Origin: Pseudomonas sp. QTF5
Lineage (GTDB): Bacteria > Pseudomonadota > Gammaproteobacteria > Pseudomonadales > Pseudomonadaceae
DNA: 64,000 bases
NCBI RefSeq assembly: GCF_000512695.2
Contig: NZ_AZRW02000010.1
Coordinates: 1 to 64,000, forward strand
Direction of reading: 5' to 3'
Shown: piece after piece, positions 33,476 to 43,674 of the stretch
How the letters are laid out: each line of letters starts with the position of its first letter
How positions within the stretch are numbered: position 1 is the first letter of the stretch
The notes under the pieces: model-generated
The model's database searches: none
What the model saw: the letters and a program-made list of their open reading frames with translations, nothing else
Told to the model about the DNA's origin: nothing
Program-made: the position numbers and the translations under genes

Positions 33476-33640
33476 GATCTGCGAACCGCCACAACCCTTT
33501 GAACACCGACCCTGGCGGTTTTTTATGGTCACTGGAATTTCATTAAAACCCTGCTGTACTCAGCCAGGGTACTGGAGATGGTTCTGTAGTCCATCTGCTG
33601 GATGCACAACTACAGTGTTATCTCTGCAGGGAAAATCGCT

Positions 33641-34339
33641 ATGTCTTTGTTCAAACGCTCGGCTACAGAATTGGTGGGGACGTTCTGGTTAGTGTTAGGA
33701 GGGTGCGGCAGTGCGGTTCTGGCGGCCGCGTTTCCAGATGTGGGGATCGGATTGCTGGGGGTGTCCCTGGCATTCGGTTTGACGGTGCTGACGATGGCCT
33801 TCGCCATCGGCCACATTTCGGGCTGTCATCTCAACCCTGCGGTCTCGGTCGGGCTGGTGGTCGGCGGACGATTCCCAGCCAAAGAACTGCCCGCCTACAT
33901 CATCGCCCAAGTGATTGGCGGGATCATCGCAGCGGCTCTGTTGTACTTCATCGCCAGCGGCAAACCCGGCTTCGAACTGGCCAGCGGCCTTGCATCCAAT
34001 GGCTACGGCGAACACTCGCCCGGCGGCTACTCGATGGCGGCAGGTTTTGTCAGTGAACTGGTGATGACCGCCATGTTCATCCTGATCATTCTCGGCGCCA
34101 CCGACAAACGCGCCCCGGCCGGGCTGGCGCCCATCGCCATCGGCCTGGCGCTGACTCTGATCCACCTGATCTCGATTCCGGTCACCAACACCTCGGTCAA
34201 CCCGGCCCGCAGTACGGGCCCGGCGCTGATTGTCGGCGGTTGGGCGATTCAGCAACTGTGGCTGTTCTGGTTGGCGCCGCTATTGGGTGCGGTCATCGGC
34301 GGCGTGATGTATCGCTGGCTAGGTAAAGAAGACAGTTAA
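33641..34339 (+). CDS. aqpZ: aquaporin Z
   Basis: Inner-membrane water channel, 232 residues, six membrane helices and two half-helices with the paired NPA boxes: HLNPAVSVG (about 63) and [10 protein letters not shown] (about 186). The residues around the second box ([11 protein letters not shown]) match AqpZ more than glycerol facilitators. The start at 33641 ([17 protein letters not shown]) has CAGGGA nine bases upstream; an ATG at 33602 is also in frame. Single gene between a REP pair and the convergent GNAT-like gene. Confidence 0.94.
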   Translation: MSLFKRSATELVGTFWLVLGGCGSAVLAAAFPDVGIGLLGVSLAFGLTVLTMAFAIGHISGCHLNPAVSVGLVVGGRFPAKELPAYIIAQVIGGIIAAALLYFIASGKPGFELASGLASNGYGEHSPGGYSMAAGFVSELVMTAMFILIILGATDKRAPAGLAPIAIGLALTLIHLISIPVTNTSVNPARSTGPALIVGGWAIQQLWLFWLAPLLGAVIGGVMYRWLGKEDS

Positions 34340-34361
34340 CCGACGCTGTAAGCAACGAAGA

Positions 34362-35486
34362 TCAGCCTTGTCGGTAGGGCAAGGCGGTCTTCGCGTCTTC
34401 GGCATAACCCAACACCCCGACCCGCTCACGCTCAAGGAAGTCTTTCACCGCCGACTTCAAGCCCGGGTGACGCAGGTAATGCCAGGAATGGGTGATCACC
34501 GGTTCGAACCCGCGAATCAACTTGTGCTCGCCCTGAGCGCCAGCGTCGAAACGCTGGAAGCCGTTGGCAATCGCGTAATCCATGCCCTGATAGAAACAGG
34601 TCTCGAAGTGCAGACGATCGAACTCCGCGAGGCAACCCCAGTAACGCCCATAAAAGCTGTCGCCACCGACCAGACTGAAGGCCATGGCCACCGGTCGTGA
34701 GCCTTGCTTGGCCAGCACTACACGAATCGACTCCGGCATGCGCTCGGCCAGCAGACTGAAAAATTCCCGCGTCAGGTACGGCGCTTGCCGACGCACCGCG
34801 TAGGTATTGGCGTAGCAGGCATACACAAAGTCCCACTGCGCCTGGTCCAGTTGTTGCCCCTCCAGCCATTCGAAATCGATGCCCTGCCCGGCCACTTGCT
34901 CACGCTCTTTGCGCATTTGCTTGCGCTTGCGCGAACTGAGGGCGTCGAGGAAATCCTGAAAATCCCGATAACCGCGATTCTGCCAGTGGTACTGACAGCC
35001 AATACGCTGCAACCAACCTGGCTGTTCGGCCAATGCCGCGTCGGTGAATGGATCGGTGAAGTTGATGTGGGCGCTGGAAAGTTCTTCGATCTCCAGATAA
35101 CCCGGCAGGCTCTGCAGGAGTTCGAAACCGTCCTCGATCGTCGCCGCCAGCAATCGCGGCCCGCTGACCGGGCTGAATGGCACTGCCGTCAACAGCTTGG
35201 GATAGTAGTCGATGCCGGCACGCTCACAGGCATCGGCCCAGGCATGGTCGAACACGTATTCACCGTAGGAATGCCATTTGCGGTAACTGGGCAGCGCGGC
35301 GATCAGGCGATCGCCTTCGATGTGCAGCAGATGCTCGGGCTGCCAGCCGGAATGCGGGCCGAGGCAGCCACTGTCTTCCAGCGCGCTCAGAAAGGCATGG
35401 CGCAGAAACGGCTGAGTTTCCGGTACCAGCGCATCCCAGGTGTGCGGCGCGATTTCCGACAGGCTTTCCAGACGTTGCAGCGGCAT
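34362..35486 (-). CDS. GNAT-fold protein of the COG3146 / DUF482 family
   Basis: A 374-residue cytosolic protein of a family often labelled peptidoglycan-biosynthesis-like acyltransferase, related to Fem/GNAT folds. Recognisable stretches are KRKQMRKEREQV (about 190), a central FYGRYWGCLAEFDRLHFETC and the C-terminal FDAGAQGEHKLIRGFEPV. No signal peptide. Substrate and reaction are not established. Convergent with aqpZ (22 bases apart). Confidence 0.85.
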   Translation of the reverse strand: MPLQRLESLSEIAPHTWDALVPETQPFLRHAFLSALEDSGCLGPHSGWQPEHLLHIEGDRLIAALPSYRKWHSYGEYVFDHAWADACERAGIDYYPKLLTAVPFSPVSGPRLLAATIEDGFELLQSLPGYLEIEELSSAHINFTDPFTDAALAEQPGWLQRIGCQYHWQNRGYRDFQDFLDALSSRKRKQMRKEREQVAGQGIDFEWLEGQQLDQAQWDFVYACYANTYAVRRQAPYLTREFFSLLAERMPESIRVVLAKQGSRPVAMAFSLVGGDSFYGRYWGCLAEFDRLHFETCFYQGMDYAIANGFQRFDAGAQGEHKLIRGFEPVITHSWHYLRHPGLKSAVKDFLERERVGVLGYAEDAKTALPYRQG

Positions 35487-35552
35487 CAGTATCCCCGACC
35501 ATCATTTTCTACAGATGGGACGAGTATCGCTTATCTGATTGCCTGACCCGAA

Positions 35553-35585
35553 ATAAAAAAACCCCGCCGAAGCGGGGTTAAAACG
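35553..35585 (-). terminator. intrinsic terminator of the porin gene
   Basis: On the minus strand the stem CCCCGC-TTCG-GCGGGG, with its stable tetraloop, is followed by seven Ts, about 55 bases after the porin stop codon. On the plus strand it has an upstream A-run and only two Ts, so it mainly serves the porin. Confidence 0.9.
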
Positions 35586-35635
35586 AGAGGAGCTTTAACG
35601 GATGAAGAAAGAGCTCTTACTGCATTGACTACGGT

Positions 35636-36979
35636 TTAGAACACGTATTGCGCGCGAACCACGAAGCCGTCACCGCTGTCATCACCGGTACGACGTGCCG
35701 GGGTAGTACCGCTGGCAGTCGTGGCATTGGTCACGTTGTCAGTCTTGGCCTTGAGGTAGGCGCCAGTGATTTTCACCGCTTCGTTGGCGTACCAGTTCAC
35801 ACCCAGGGTATGCACCTGAGCTTCGGCATCGCCGACATCGCGGGTCAGGCTGGCGGTGGTGATGTTGTCGTCTTCGACGGTCAGGCTGTCGTAACGATAA
35901 AACAGCTCCCAGGCACCGATGGACTTGTTGGCTGGCTTGATCGCATCGAACTTGCCGACTTTATAGCCACGGGATTCACCAGTGAGGGTGTAGGCACCCT
36001 GGACGTAGAAACCGTCACCTTTGATGTCTTGACGGCTGCTGTCATCGGCCTTGGTCTTGCGGGCGACGTATTCGCCCTGGATCGAGGCCGGGCCCATGGC
36101 GAATGCGGCTTCCAGACCGTAAGCGTCGTCCCGGTCATAGGAGCCGGCAGGCGAAGTGGAACTGCCACCCAGCACCGGGCGGTTGCCGTTGGGTCCGGCA
36201 TCGTTGCCACCCAGGGTTTCAACGCCACGCATGCCCATACGGGTGCGGTAACGCGAATCGAAGGCCGTGTCGGAGACATCACGCGAAGCCACGTTCACAC
36301 CGAAGTGCAGCACGTTACCGGCGTCATGCATTGGGGCGAATACAAAGCGGCCGTTGACCTGTTTGATGCTGTCGCCATCGGTATCGTCGGTGTCTTTGCT
36401 GAATACGCCGGCAGAGGCGTAGAACGAATCCGCGAAGGTACTGGAGGCTTGCAGGCCCAGACCATTCTGGTGACCGTTGGCCCAATCGACCATGTCGTAG
36501 GCCATGTTGCGCTCTGGCGCAGTGACCCACTTGGAGCTGGTGGCTTTTTCCAGGCCGAAGTCCGGGTCGAAACGACCGACTTTGATCGAGACCGGTTTGA
36601 AGCCGTTGTAAGCCAACGACGCTTCGTCGAAGTAGCCGTTATCGGAGTCGCCGGTGTTGTGGGAAAAGTCGTAGCTGATGGTATAGGCCCAATCCGTGTA
36701 CAGCACACCGGACAGTTCCAGGAACGCACGACGGAAGTAAGCGGCATCGGCTCTGTTGCCATTGTCGGTGTAGATACCGTCGAACTGGCTGTAGTCAGCC
36801 TGCAAGCGACCGCCCAGTTTGAAGCTGAATTCTTTGTCGGTGGTGGCGACTTCGAGGCCGCCCTTGGTTTTGACTACGATATCGGCGCCGTCAGTGGTGA
36901 CGGTGCCAGCGAAAGCCTGGGCGGTTACTGCCATGGCCAATACGCTGGCGGCAAAACCGGCGAAGTGCTTACGGATCAT
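35636..36979 (-). CDS. OprO/OprP-family outer-membrane porin
   Basis: A 447-residue porin: signal peptide ([24 protein letters not shown]), a [15 protein letters not shown] segment typical of the phosphate-selective porin O and P family, alternating amphipathic strands, and a C-terminal YVF closing the barrel. P. aeruginosa OprO/P are specific for polyphosphate and phosphate; specificity here is not shown. The only phosphate-box signal I see upstream is one half-site (CTGTCAT on the minus strand, about 37100-37106) with a poor partner. Single gene with a good terminator, 231 bases after the anti-sigma gene. Confidence 0.88.
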   Translation of the reverse strand: MIRKHFAGFAASVLAMAVTAQAFAGTVTTDGADIVVKTKGGLEVATTDKEFSFKLGGRLQADYSQFDGIYTDNGNRADAAYFRRAFLELSGVLYTDWAYTISYDFSHNTGDSDNGYFDEASLAYNGFKPVSIKVGRFDPDFGLEKATSSKWVTAPERNMAYDMVDWANGHQNGLGLQASSTFADSFYASAGVFSKDTDDTDGDSIKQVNGRFVFAPMHDAGNVLHFGVNVASRDVSDTAFDSRYRTRMGMRGVETLGGNDAGPNGNRPVLGGSSTSPAGSYDRDDAYGLEAAFAMGPASIQGEYVARKTKADDSSRQDIKGDGFYVQGAYTLTGESRGYKVGKFDAIKPANKSIGAWELFYRYDSLTVEDDNITTASLTRDVGDAEAQVHTLGVNWYANEAVKITGAYLKAKTDNVTNATTASGTTPARRTGDDSGDGFVVRAQYVF

Positions 36980-37210
36980 CGAAGAGTTCCCCTAATTGGT
37001 GGTCTGTAGCTTGGAAACACGCGGGTCTGGCCCGCTTGTGTTGGGAGGGAATCTTGGAGGCGGGGTATTTCAGCCGGGTTGCTGATAGATAAAGATTTTA
37101 TGACAGGGGAACTTTTTTACTTCGAATTGAAATAACGGAAAAACAGCCACAGGAGATGAGCTGCAAGCCTTAAGCTAGAGCGGCTTAAGGGTTGTGTACG
37201 GGCGGGAAAA

Positions 37211-37447
37211 CTACGGTTTGTTCTTCAGATGTTCGTTGGCAAGTCGTTCAGCCAGCGCATCCAGATCAGCCACAGGCGGCTCAGGCATCACTTTCAGCGT
37301 GGCCTGCATCAACCGCATCTGCCGAATGAAACGGCGGCAATTGGGGCAAAACATCAAATGATGCCGCATCATCAGTCGCTCACGAAGACTCAACTGCCCA
37401 TCGAGATAATCGCTGGAGCGCGCCACTTGTTCCTTGCAGGTCAACAT
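37211..37447 (-). CDS. zinc-finger anti-sigma factor
   Basis: A 78-residue protein with the zf-HC2 pattern: C4, then H-H near residues 29-30 and C34-P-N-C37. No membrane helix follows, so it is a cytosolic anti-sigma factor of the ZAS type, probably sensing redox or metal state. It overlaps the upstream sigma gene by seven bases, the usual arrangement for an ECF sigma factor and its cognate regulator. Confidence 0.88.
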   Translation of the reverse strand: MLTCKEQVARSSDYLDGQLSLRERLMMRHHLMFCPNCRRFIRQMRLMQATLKVMPEPPVADLDALAERLANEHLKNKP

Positions 37448-38055
37448 TCGCCGGTTTCCTCAAAATGCTCCACGGTCGCAAAGACCTTCAACCGTGCCCG
37501 ATGCAGCAGCACACGAACATTGGAGAGCGAGATCTCCAGAAGATTACAGATCTCCTCCAGCTCTAGCCCTTGTCGCTCACGCAACAGCAAAACACTGCTT
37601 TGCAGTTCCGACAAGCTGAGCAACGTGTGCTCCAGACATTCGCGCAGCTCGTTTTCGGTCAACAGGGCCTCTGGGGTGTCCTGATGCCAGGCGTATGGCG
37701 CCACCAGCCAGTGACCATCACTCGATGAAAAACGATCGTCATCGAGCGTGCCGTGAGGCGACGGCAGGTCATCGAGCAGTACTTCCCGGCGGTTTTGCTT
37801 GTAGCGGCTCTTGGCCGAGTTGGCGGTGATGGTCAGCAGCCAGGTCTTGAGGCTCGAACGCCCCTCGAACCCACCGAGATTACGCACCACCGACAGCCAG
37901 GCATCCTGTACTACCTCGTCGGCGTGTCGGTTGCCGACGATGGCATAGGCCACCGCGCGCATGGCGCTCTGGTAAGTGCTGACCAGTTCCTTGAAAGCCC
38001 TCTGCTCGCCCGCCAGCAGGCGTTCGATCAATAGGGTGTCGTCAGCGGCAGCCAT
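37441..38055 (-). CDS. ECF RNA polymerase sigma factor
   Basis: A 204-residue sigma-70 family protein with region 2 at about 20-90 (FKELVSTYQSAMRAVAYAIVG, then DEVVQDAWLSVVRNL) and region 4 at about 135-190 (LSELQSSVLLLRERQGLELEEICNLL, ISLSNVRVLLHRAR). The 45-residue linker between them is longer than usual. It is followed by its presumed anti-sigma factor. The regulon and trigger are unknown. Confidence 0.93.
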   Translation of the reverse strand: MAAADDTLLIERLLAGEQRAFKELVSTYQSAMRAVAYAIVGNRHADEVVQDAWLSVVRNLGGFEGRSSLKTWLLTITANSAKSRYKQNRREVLLDDLPSPHGTLDDDRFSSSDGHWLVAPYAWHQDTPEALLTENELRECLEHTLLSLSELQSSVLLLRERQGLELEEICNLLEISLSNVRVLLHRARLKVFATVEHFEETGEC

Positions 38056-38100
38056 GCAAACCTCGTTTCAGAACCACCGGTATTGTGGCGTCGGACAACA

Positions 38101-38192
38101 TTGTGGGAGCGGGCTTGCTCGCGAAGAGGGAGTGTCAGTCGACATGAATGTTGCCTGATACATCGCCTTCGCGAGCAAGCCCGCTCCCACAG
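38101..38192. repeat. REP pair
   Basis: TGTGGGAGCGGGCTTGCTCG and its complement flank a centre of 45 bases (AGTCGACATGAATG, close to the centre at 33420). Located between the sigma gene promoter and the 3' end of the ketosynthase gene. Confidence 0.92.
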
Positions 38193-38245
38193 ATTCCGCG
38201 CCTTAACTGAGAATGGCATTGGGACAATGCCACCTCGCGACAGCT

Positions 38246-39367
38246 TTAGCGCTTGCGCAGAATCACGCTACCGATCGAGTAGCCGGCGCCGAACGAGCTA
38301 AGTACAGCCAGCGAACCGCTGACCAGATCGTCCTGATTCTTGTGAAACGCAATCACCGAACCAGCGGAACTGGTGTTGGCGTAGGTGTCGAGAATCACCG
38401 GGGCTTCGACATCGGTGGCTTCGCGGCCCAGCAGCTTCTTGACGATCAAGTGGTTCATGCTGAGGTTGGCCTGGTGCAGCCAGAAGCGCTTCACGTCGCT
38501 GACGTTGAGCTGGTTTTCTTCCAGGTGCGTGGCAATCAGCTCGGCAACCATCGGGCAGACATCGCGGAATACCTTGCGGCCTTCCTGGACGAACAGTTTG
38601 TCGGGAGCACCAATGCCCTCTTCCGCGGCGCGGTTGAGGAAGCCGAAGTTGTTGCGGATGTTGTTGGAGAACTTGGTCAGCAGTTTGGTGCTGACCACGT
38701 CGAACTGGTATTCGGACGTCGCGAGATCCGCACGTTCGATGATCACCGCGGTGGCGGCGTCGCCGAAGATGAAGTGGCTGTCGCGGTCGCGGAAATTCAG
38801 GTGACCGGTGCAGACTTCCGGATTGACCATCAGGATCGCCCGGGCCTGGCCCAGTTGCACGCTGTTGGCCGCAGCCTGGATGCCGAAAGTCGCCGAGGAG
38901 CAGGCAACGTTCATGTCGAAACCGAAACCCTGGATGCCCAGCGCTTCCTGGACTTCGATGGCGATGGCCGGGTAGGCGCGTTGCAGGTTGGAGCAGGCGA
39001 CGATTACACCGTCGATGTCAGCGGCAGTCTTGCCGGCACGCTGCAAGGCTTGCTCGGCCGCGCCGATGGCCATCTGGCAAAGCACCGACCATTCGTCATT
39101 GGAGCGCTCGGGCAAGCGCGGTGCCATGCGCTGCGGGTCGAGAATGCCGTCCTTGTCCATGACAAAGCGGCTTTTGATGCCAGACGCTTTTTCGATGAAC
39201 GCCGCGTTGGATTCGGTCAATGCCTGGACTTCGCCGCGCGCGATGGCTTCGGCGTTGTCGGCGTTGAACTGCGCGACGTAAGCGTTGAAAGACTGCACCA
39301 GCTCTTCGTTGGAAATGCTGTTGGCCGGGGTGTACAGGCCGGTGCCGCTGATGACGACGTTATGCAT
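38246..39367 (-). CDS. beta-ketoacyl-ACP synthase III-type condensing enzyme
   Basis: A 373-residue FabH-fold enzyme. The triad is visible: Cys in MNVACSSATFG (about 139), His in FWLHQANLSMNHL (about 281) and Asn in DTYANTSSAGS (about 319). It is longer than E. coli FabH (317) and resembles the second pseudomonad KAS III-type enzyme that condenses medium-chain acyl-CoA with malonyl-ACP, feeding beta-oxidation products back to fatty acid synthesis. The specificity is inferred from size only. The start at 39367 has AGAGA nine bases upstream. Single gene. Confidence 0.88.
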   Translation of the reverse strand: MHNVVISGTGLYTPANSISNEELVQSFNAYVAQFNADNAEAIARGEVQALTESNAAFIEKASGIKSRFVMDKDGILDPQRMAPRLPERSNDEWSVLCQMAIGAAEQALQRAGKTAADIDGVIVACSNLQRAYPAIAIEVQEALGIQGFGFDMNVACSSATFGIQAAANSVQLGQARAILMVNPEVCTGHLNFRDRDSHFIFGDAATAVIIERADLATSEYQFDVVSTKLLTKFSNNIRNNFGFLNRAAEEGIGAPDKLFVQEGRKVFRDVCPMVAELIATHLEENQLNVSDVKRFWLHQANLSMNHLIVKKLLGREATDVEAPVILDTYANTSSAGSVIAFHKNQDDLVSGSLAVLSSFGAGYSIGSVILRKR

Positions 39368-39594
39368 GGTCGTTTCTCTAATCCGTTCAGGCAGAAAGCG
39401 CTGGCACCGACGTACCAACACACAAAGGGTCTATTCCAGGTCCGGACGCAAACCTGGCATCGCTTTATTCCGATCCGCCCGGCCCGTGAAGGCTCAAAAC
39501 CGCGGGGCTGGCGTTTATAGGCGCGAAGTTTGCCATAAACGCTGGCTTTTGGCGCCTTTTGCTGGATCGAATACCTGCTGACACAACACCTTAC

Positions 39595-39688
39595 CTGTGG
39601 GAGCGGGCTTGCTCGCGAAAGCGGACTGACATTCAACCAACATGTCGACTGATCTACCGCCTTCGCGAGCAAGCCCGCTCCCACAGGG
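39595..39688. repeat. REP pair abutting the hrpA stop codon
   Basis: CTGTGGGAGCGGGCTTGCTC and its complement flank a centre of about 45 bases. The right unit ends one or two bases before the hrpA stop codon (39690-39692), so the REP forms the immediate 3' end of that transcript. Confidence 0.92.
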
Positions 39689-39689
39689 T

Positions 39690-42600
39690 TTATGGCTCGA
39701 CCTGGCTCCATTGCTTGTTCAGGCGTTTGTCGGAGATCGGCACCTTGGTTCCCAATTGCTGTGCGAACAGCGAGACCCGGTATTCCTCCAGCCACCAGCG
39801 ATAGAGTTCCAGCTGCAGATCGCGCTTGCCTTCTTGGGCGTGTTTGTTGGCGCGGGTCTGGTATTGAGCCCAGAGGCCGGACAATTCACCGCTCCAGACC
39901 CGGTCTTTCTGCACCTGAGTGCCGAGTTTTTCGAAACGTTGCTCGACAGCCTTGAGGTAACGCGGCAGTTCCTTGAGCCACGGCATCGGCGTTTCACGCA
40001 CGAACCCTGGATACACCAGATGGCTGAGCTGCTGCTTGATGTCGTTCAGGGCCACGGCTTGCGCCAGGTCGATCTTGCCCTTGAAGCGTTTTTGCAGGCC
40101 GTGCCAGTGCTTGAGAATCTCCAGGGTCAGCTTGGCCAATCGTTCGGCGTGCTCGGTCCAGCCGCCGCGTTTGCGCTCGGCCAGCGACGCCAAACCGGCG
40201 CCATCGCGCGGCAACGGGTCTTCGCCGTCGAGAATGCAGCTGTCGAGACTGGCCAGCAGAATGTCTTCCACCAGACTATCGATGCGTCCCAATTCGCGGT
40301 ACATCAGGCCCAACTCCGTCAGGCCCGGCAACTTGCCGCGCAAGAACTTCGCCGGTTCCGCCAATTGCTGCATCAGCAAGCGCTGCAAGGCCCGGCGGTG
40401 CTGGAATTCGGCTTCGGCCGGGGTCGAGAATCGACCTTCCTTGACCGTGCCGCCCTCTTCCACCAGCGCCGGATACACCGTCATCGATAGCCCGGCGATT
40501 TTCTGCTGGGTTTTTTCGGCCACGGCGGCGAAGACCTTCGGCTCCACCGGTTGTTGGCTCTTCGCCGTTTGCGGCACCGCCAACGCAGCCTGGCTGGCCT
40601 CGGCAAAGCGTGCGGTCAGCTCGGCCAGGTCGCGGCCTTCGCCGAGGAACTTGCCCTGACCGTCGACGATTTCCAGGTTCATCCGCAAATGGCTTTCGAC
40701 CTGCTGCGAGGCTTCGGCCCAGGCTTCATCGCTGACCCGCGCGCCGGTCATGCGCAGCAACTCGCGGCCCAACGCCTGAGGCAACGAGCCCTCGGCAAAC
40801 GTGATGCGCTGCAACGCGGCTTTGATGAAGTCCGGCACCGGCACGAAATTCTTGCGCAGGGCCTTGGGCAGGTTGCGCACCAGCGCAATGCACTTGGCCT
40901 CGATCACCCCCGGCACCAGCCATTCCAGACGTTCCGGCGGCAGCATCGGCAACAGCGGCGCCGGCACGCGCAAGGTCACGCCGTCGCGAGGATGATTGGG
41001 TTCAAAGTGATAACTCAGCGCCAGTTCCAGATCGCCGATGTGCAGGGTGTCCGGGTAATGCGCGGCGGTGACTTCGCTGGCTTCGCGGGCCAGCACGTCT
41101 TCTTCGCGCATGATCAGCAATTGTGGGTCTTTCTGGCTGTTGACCCGGTACCAACTGTCGAAGGTCGCGGTTTGGTGGATCTCTGCTGGCAACCGCGCAT
41201 CGTAGAAAGCGAACAGGGTTTCTTCGTCGGCCAGAATGTCCCGGCGACGGGCCTTGGCTTCCAGTTCATCCAACTGTTCCAGCAGTTGCTGGTTGGCCGT
41301 CAAACACTTGGCTTTGGATTGAATCTCGCCACGCACCAAACCCTCACGGATAAACAACTCGCGAGACACTACCGGGTCGACCGGCCCGTAATGCACCGGC
41401 CGGCGTCCGACCACGATCAGCCCGAACAGGGTGATTTGCTCGAAGGCCACGACCTGACCGCGCTTCTTCTCCCAATGGGGTTCGAAGTGGTTTTTCTTGA
41501 TCAGGTGCCCGGCCAGCGGCTCGATCCAGTCGGCGTCGATCTTGGCGACCATCCGCGCGTAGAGCTTGGTGGTTTCCACCAGTTCGGCGGTCATCAGCCA
41601 TTGCGGACGTTTTTTACCAAGCCCGGATGAAGGGTGAATCCAGAAGCGCCGCTGACGGGCGCCGAGATAGTCGCCGTCTTCGGTTTTCTGGCCGATCTGG
41701 CTGAGCAAGCCGGAGAGCACGGCTTTGTGCAGTTTCGGGTAATCCGCCGGCTCCTTGTTGAGGCTCAACTGCATGTCGCGGCAGATCAGGCTCAACTGGC
41801 GATGGGAGTCGCGCCACTCGCGCAGGCGCAGGTAATTCAGAAAATTCTTGCGGCACCAGTTGCGCAGCGGACTGGCCGTCAGGGCCTGGCGCTGCTCTTC
41901 AAAACCACGCCACAGATTGACCAGCCCGGCGAAGTCAGAATCCACATCTTTCCACTGCGCGTGGGCTTGATCGGCGGCTTGCTGACGCTCCGGCGGACGT
42001 TCGCGCGGGTCCTGAATCGACATGGCACTGGCGACGATCAGCACCTCCTGCAAGCTGCCAAGTTTCGCCGCTTCCAGCAGCATGCGGCCCATGCGCGGGT
42101 CCACCGGCAGCCGCGCCAATTGGCGACCAAGCGGCGTCAGCTGACTGTTGCGGTCCACCGCCGAGAGTTCTTGCAGCAGGTTGAAACCATCACTGATGGC
42201 CTTGCCATCCGGCGGCTCGATAAACGGGAAATCGGTGATCTCGCCGAGGCGCAGATGCAGCATCTGCAAAATCACCGCCGCGAGGTTGGTCCGCAGAATT
42301 TCCGGGTCGGTGAATTCCGGGCGGCCGATGAAGTCTTCTTCGCTGTAGAGGCGGATGCAAATGCCCGGCTCGACCCGCCCGCAGCGACCTTTACGCTGGT
42401 TGGCGCTGGCCTGGGAAATCGCTTCGATGGGCAGGCGCTGGACCTTGGCGCGGTAGCTGTAGCGGCTGATGCGTGCGGTGCCGCTGTCGATCACATAACG
42501 AATGCCTGGCACCGTCAGCGAGGTTTCCGCGACGTTGGTGGCCAGTACCACGCGACGGCCTGGGTGCGACTGAAAAATCCGCTGCTGTTCGGCCGGCGAC

Positions 42601-43601
42601 AATCGTGCGTACAGCGGCAGAATCTCGGTGTGCTTGAGCTGGGCCTTGCGCAGCATGTCGGCGGCGTCGCGAATCTCGCGCTCGCCGGGCAGGAACACCA
42701 GCACATCGCCGGGGCTCTTACGTTCGCTGCGTTCAAACGCGGCAATTTCGTCGAGGGTCGCGAGGATCGCCTGATCCACGGTCAAGTCATCCTCGACACG
42801 GTTGCCCTCCTCGTCCTGCTCCAGGGTCAGCGGGCGATACCAGGTTTCTACCGGGAAGGTGCGACCGGAGACTTCGACGATTGGTGCATCATCGAAGTGC
42901 TTGGAAAAACGCTCCAGGTCGATGGTCGCCGAAGTGATGATGACTTTCAGGTCCGGACGACGCGGCAGCAGGGTTTTCAGGTAACCCAGCAGGAAGTCGA
43001 TGTTCAGGCTGCGTTCGTGGGCTTCGTCGACGATGATCGTGTCGTAGCGTTCGAGGTAGCGGTCGTTCTGGGTTTCCGCCAGCAGGATGCCGTCGGTCAT
43101 CAGTTTGATCAGGGTGTTGGAATCGCTCTGATCCTCGAACCGCACCTGATAACCGACCAGCGCGCCCAACGGCGTCGCCAATTCTTCAGCAACCCGGCTC
43201 GCCACGCTGCGGGCGGCGATTCGACGGGGTTGGGTGTGGCCGATCAGGCCGTGCTGGCCGCGACCGATTTCCAGGCAGATCTTCGGCAACTGGGTGGTTT
43301 TACCCGACCCTGTTTCGCCGGCAATGATCAGCACCTGATGCTTTTGCAGCGCCTCTTTGATTTCGTCGCGCTTGGCGGCGATCGGCAGGCTGTCGTCGTA
43401 ACGAATCACCGGCAGGCTGGCGCGCCGCGCCAACACCTGATCGCAGGACGCCTGCGTGCGCGTCACCCACTGGGCCAGTTTGGCCTCGTCCGGTTTCTTG
43501 CGCAGCTCAAGCAACTGCCGCCGCAGCCGGTGGCGGTCGGCGAGCATGGCGTGATCGAGGTTTTTCAGCAGTTTGTCGATTGAAGGCGATTCGTCAGTCA
43601 T
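39690..43601 (-). CDS. hrpA: DEAH-box ATP-dependent RNA helicase HrpA
   Basis: A 1303-residue DEAH helicase (E. coli HrpA: 1300), which acts in ribosome rescue and mRNA processing. Walker A is IAGETGSGKTTQLPK (about 92-106), the DEAH box is IIVDEAHERSLNID (about 190), SAT is in IITSATID, and motif VI is QRKGRCGRVEPG (about 400). HA2, OB-fold and the long C-terminal DUF3418-type region follow. It is a long single gene with REP or repeat elements on both sides. Confidence 0.96.
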   Translation of the reverse strand: MTDESPSIDKLLKNLDHAMLADRHRLRRQLLELRKKPDEAKLAQWVTRTQASCDQVLARRASLPVIRYDDSLPIAAKRDEIKEALQKHQVLIIAGETGSGKTTQLPKICLEIGRGQHGLIGHTQPRRIAARSVASRVAEELATPLGALVGYQVRFEDQSDSNTLIKLMTDGILLAETQNDRYLERYDTIIVDEAHERSLNIDFLLGYLKTLLPRRPDLKVIITSATIDLERFSKHFDDAPIVEVSGRTFPVETWYRPLTLEQDEEGNRVEDDLTVDQAILATLDEIAAFERSERKSPGDVLVFLPGEREIRDAADMLRKAQLKHTEILPLYARLSPAEQQRIFQSHPGRRVVLATNVAETSLTVPGIRYVIDSGTARISRYSYRAKVQRLPIEAISQASANQRKGRCGRVEPGICIRLYSEEDFIGRPEFTDPEILRTNLAAVILQMLHLRLGEITDFPFIEPPDGKAISDGFNLLQELSAVDRNSQLTPLGRQLARLPVDPRMGRMLLEAAKLGSLQEVLIVASAMSIQDPRERPPERQQAADQAHAQWKDVDSDFAGLVNLWRGFEEQRQALTASPLRNWCRKNFLNYLRLREWRDSHRQLSLICRDMQLSLNKEPADYPKLHKAVLSGLLSQIGQKTEDGDYLGARQRRFWIHPSSGLGKKRPQWLMTAELVETTKLYARMVAKIDADWIEPLAGHLIKKNHFEPHWEKKRGQVVAFEQITLFGLIVVGRRPVHYGPVDPVVSRELFIREGLVRGEIQSKAKCLTANQQLLEQLDELEAKARRRDILADEETLFAFYDARLPAEIHQTATFDSWYRVNSQKDPQLLIMREEDVLAREASEVTAAHYPDTLHIGDLELALSYHFEPNHPRDGVTLRVPAPLLPMLPPERLEWLVPGVIEAKCIALVRNLPKALRKNFVPVPDFIKAALQRITFAEGSLPQALGRELLRMTGARVSDEAWAEASQQVESHLRMNLEIVDGQGKFLGEGRDLAELTARFAEASQAALAVPQTAKSQQPVEPKVFAAVAEKTQQKIAGLSMTVYPALVEEGGTVKEGRFSTPAEAEFQHRRALQRLLMQQLAEPAKFLRGKLPGLTELGLMYRELGRIDSLVEDILLASLDSCILDGEDPLPRDGAGLASLAERKRGGWTEHAERLAKLTLEILKHWHGLQKRFKGKIDLAQAVALNDIKQQLSHLVYPGFVRETPMPWLKELPRYLKAVEQRFEKLGTQVQKDRVWSGELSGLWAQYQTRANKHAQEGKRDLQLELYRWWLEEYRVSLFAQQLGTKVPISDKRLNKQWSQVEP

Positions 43602-43674
43602 CAGGTACGCAAAAGTCGTCTAGTGGCGCAGGGGGCCGATTGTCGCAGATTTGGGACGCGGAGTGACGCGCTTT

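Noticed and set aside
34498..34516. TTCGAACCC, like the T-loop of a tRNA
   Set aside because: It lies inside the COG3146 gene and no acceptor, D or anticodon stem can be formed around it.
35648..37009. 453-codon plus-strand frame opposite the porin gene
   Set aside because: The minus-strand product has a signal peptide and a porin barrel ending; the antisense product is low-complexity.
37088..37110. Phosphate-box-like site upstream of the porin gene
   Set aside because: Only one half-site (CTGTCAT on the minus strand) fits; the second half matches three of seven positions.
38213..39520. 435-codon plus-strand frame opposite the ketosynthase gene
   Set aside because: Antisense to a protein with an intact Cys-His-Asn triad.
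41634..43583. 649-codon open frame on the plus strand opposite hrpA
   Set aside because: It is fully antisense to the hrpA helicase, whose motifs are unmistakable; long antisense frames are expected in GC-rich DNA.
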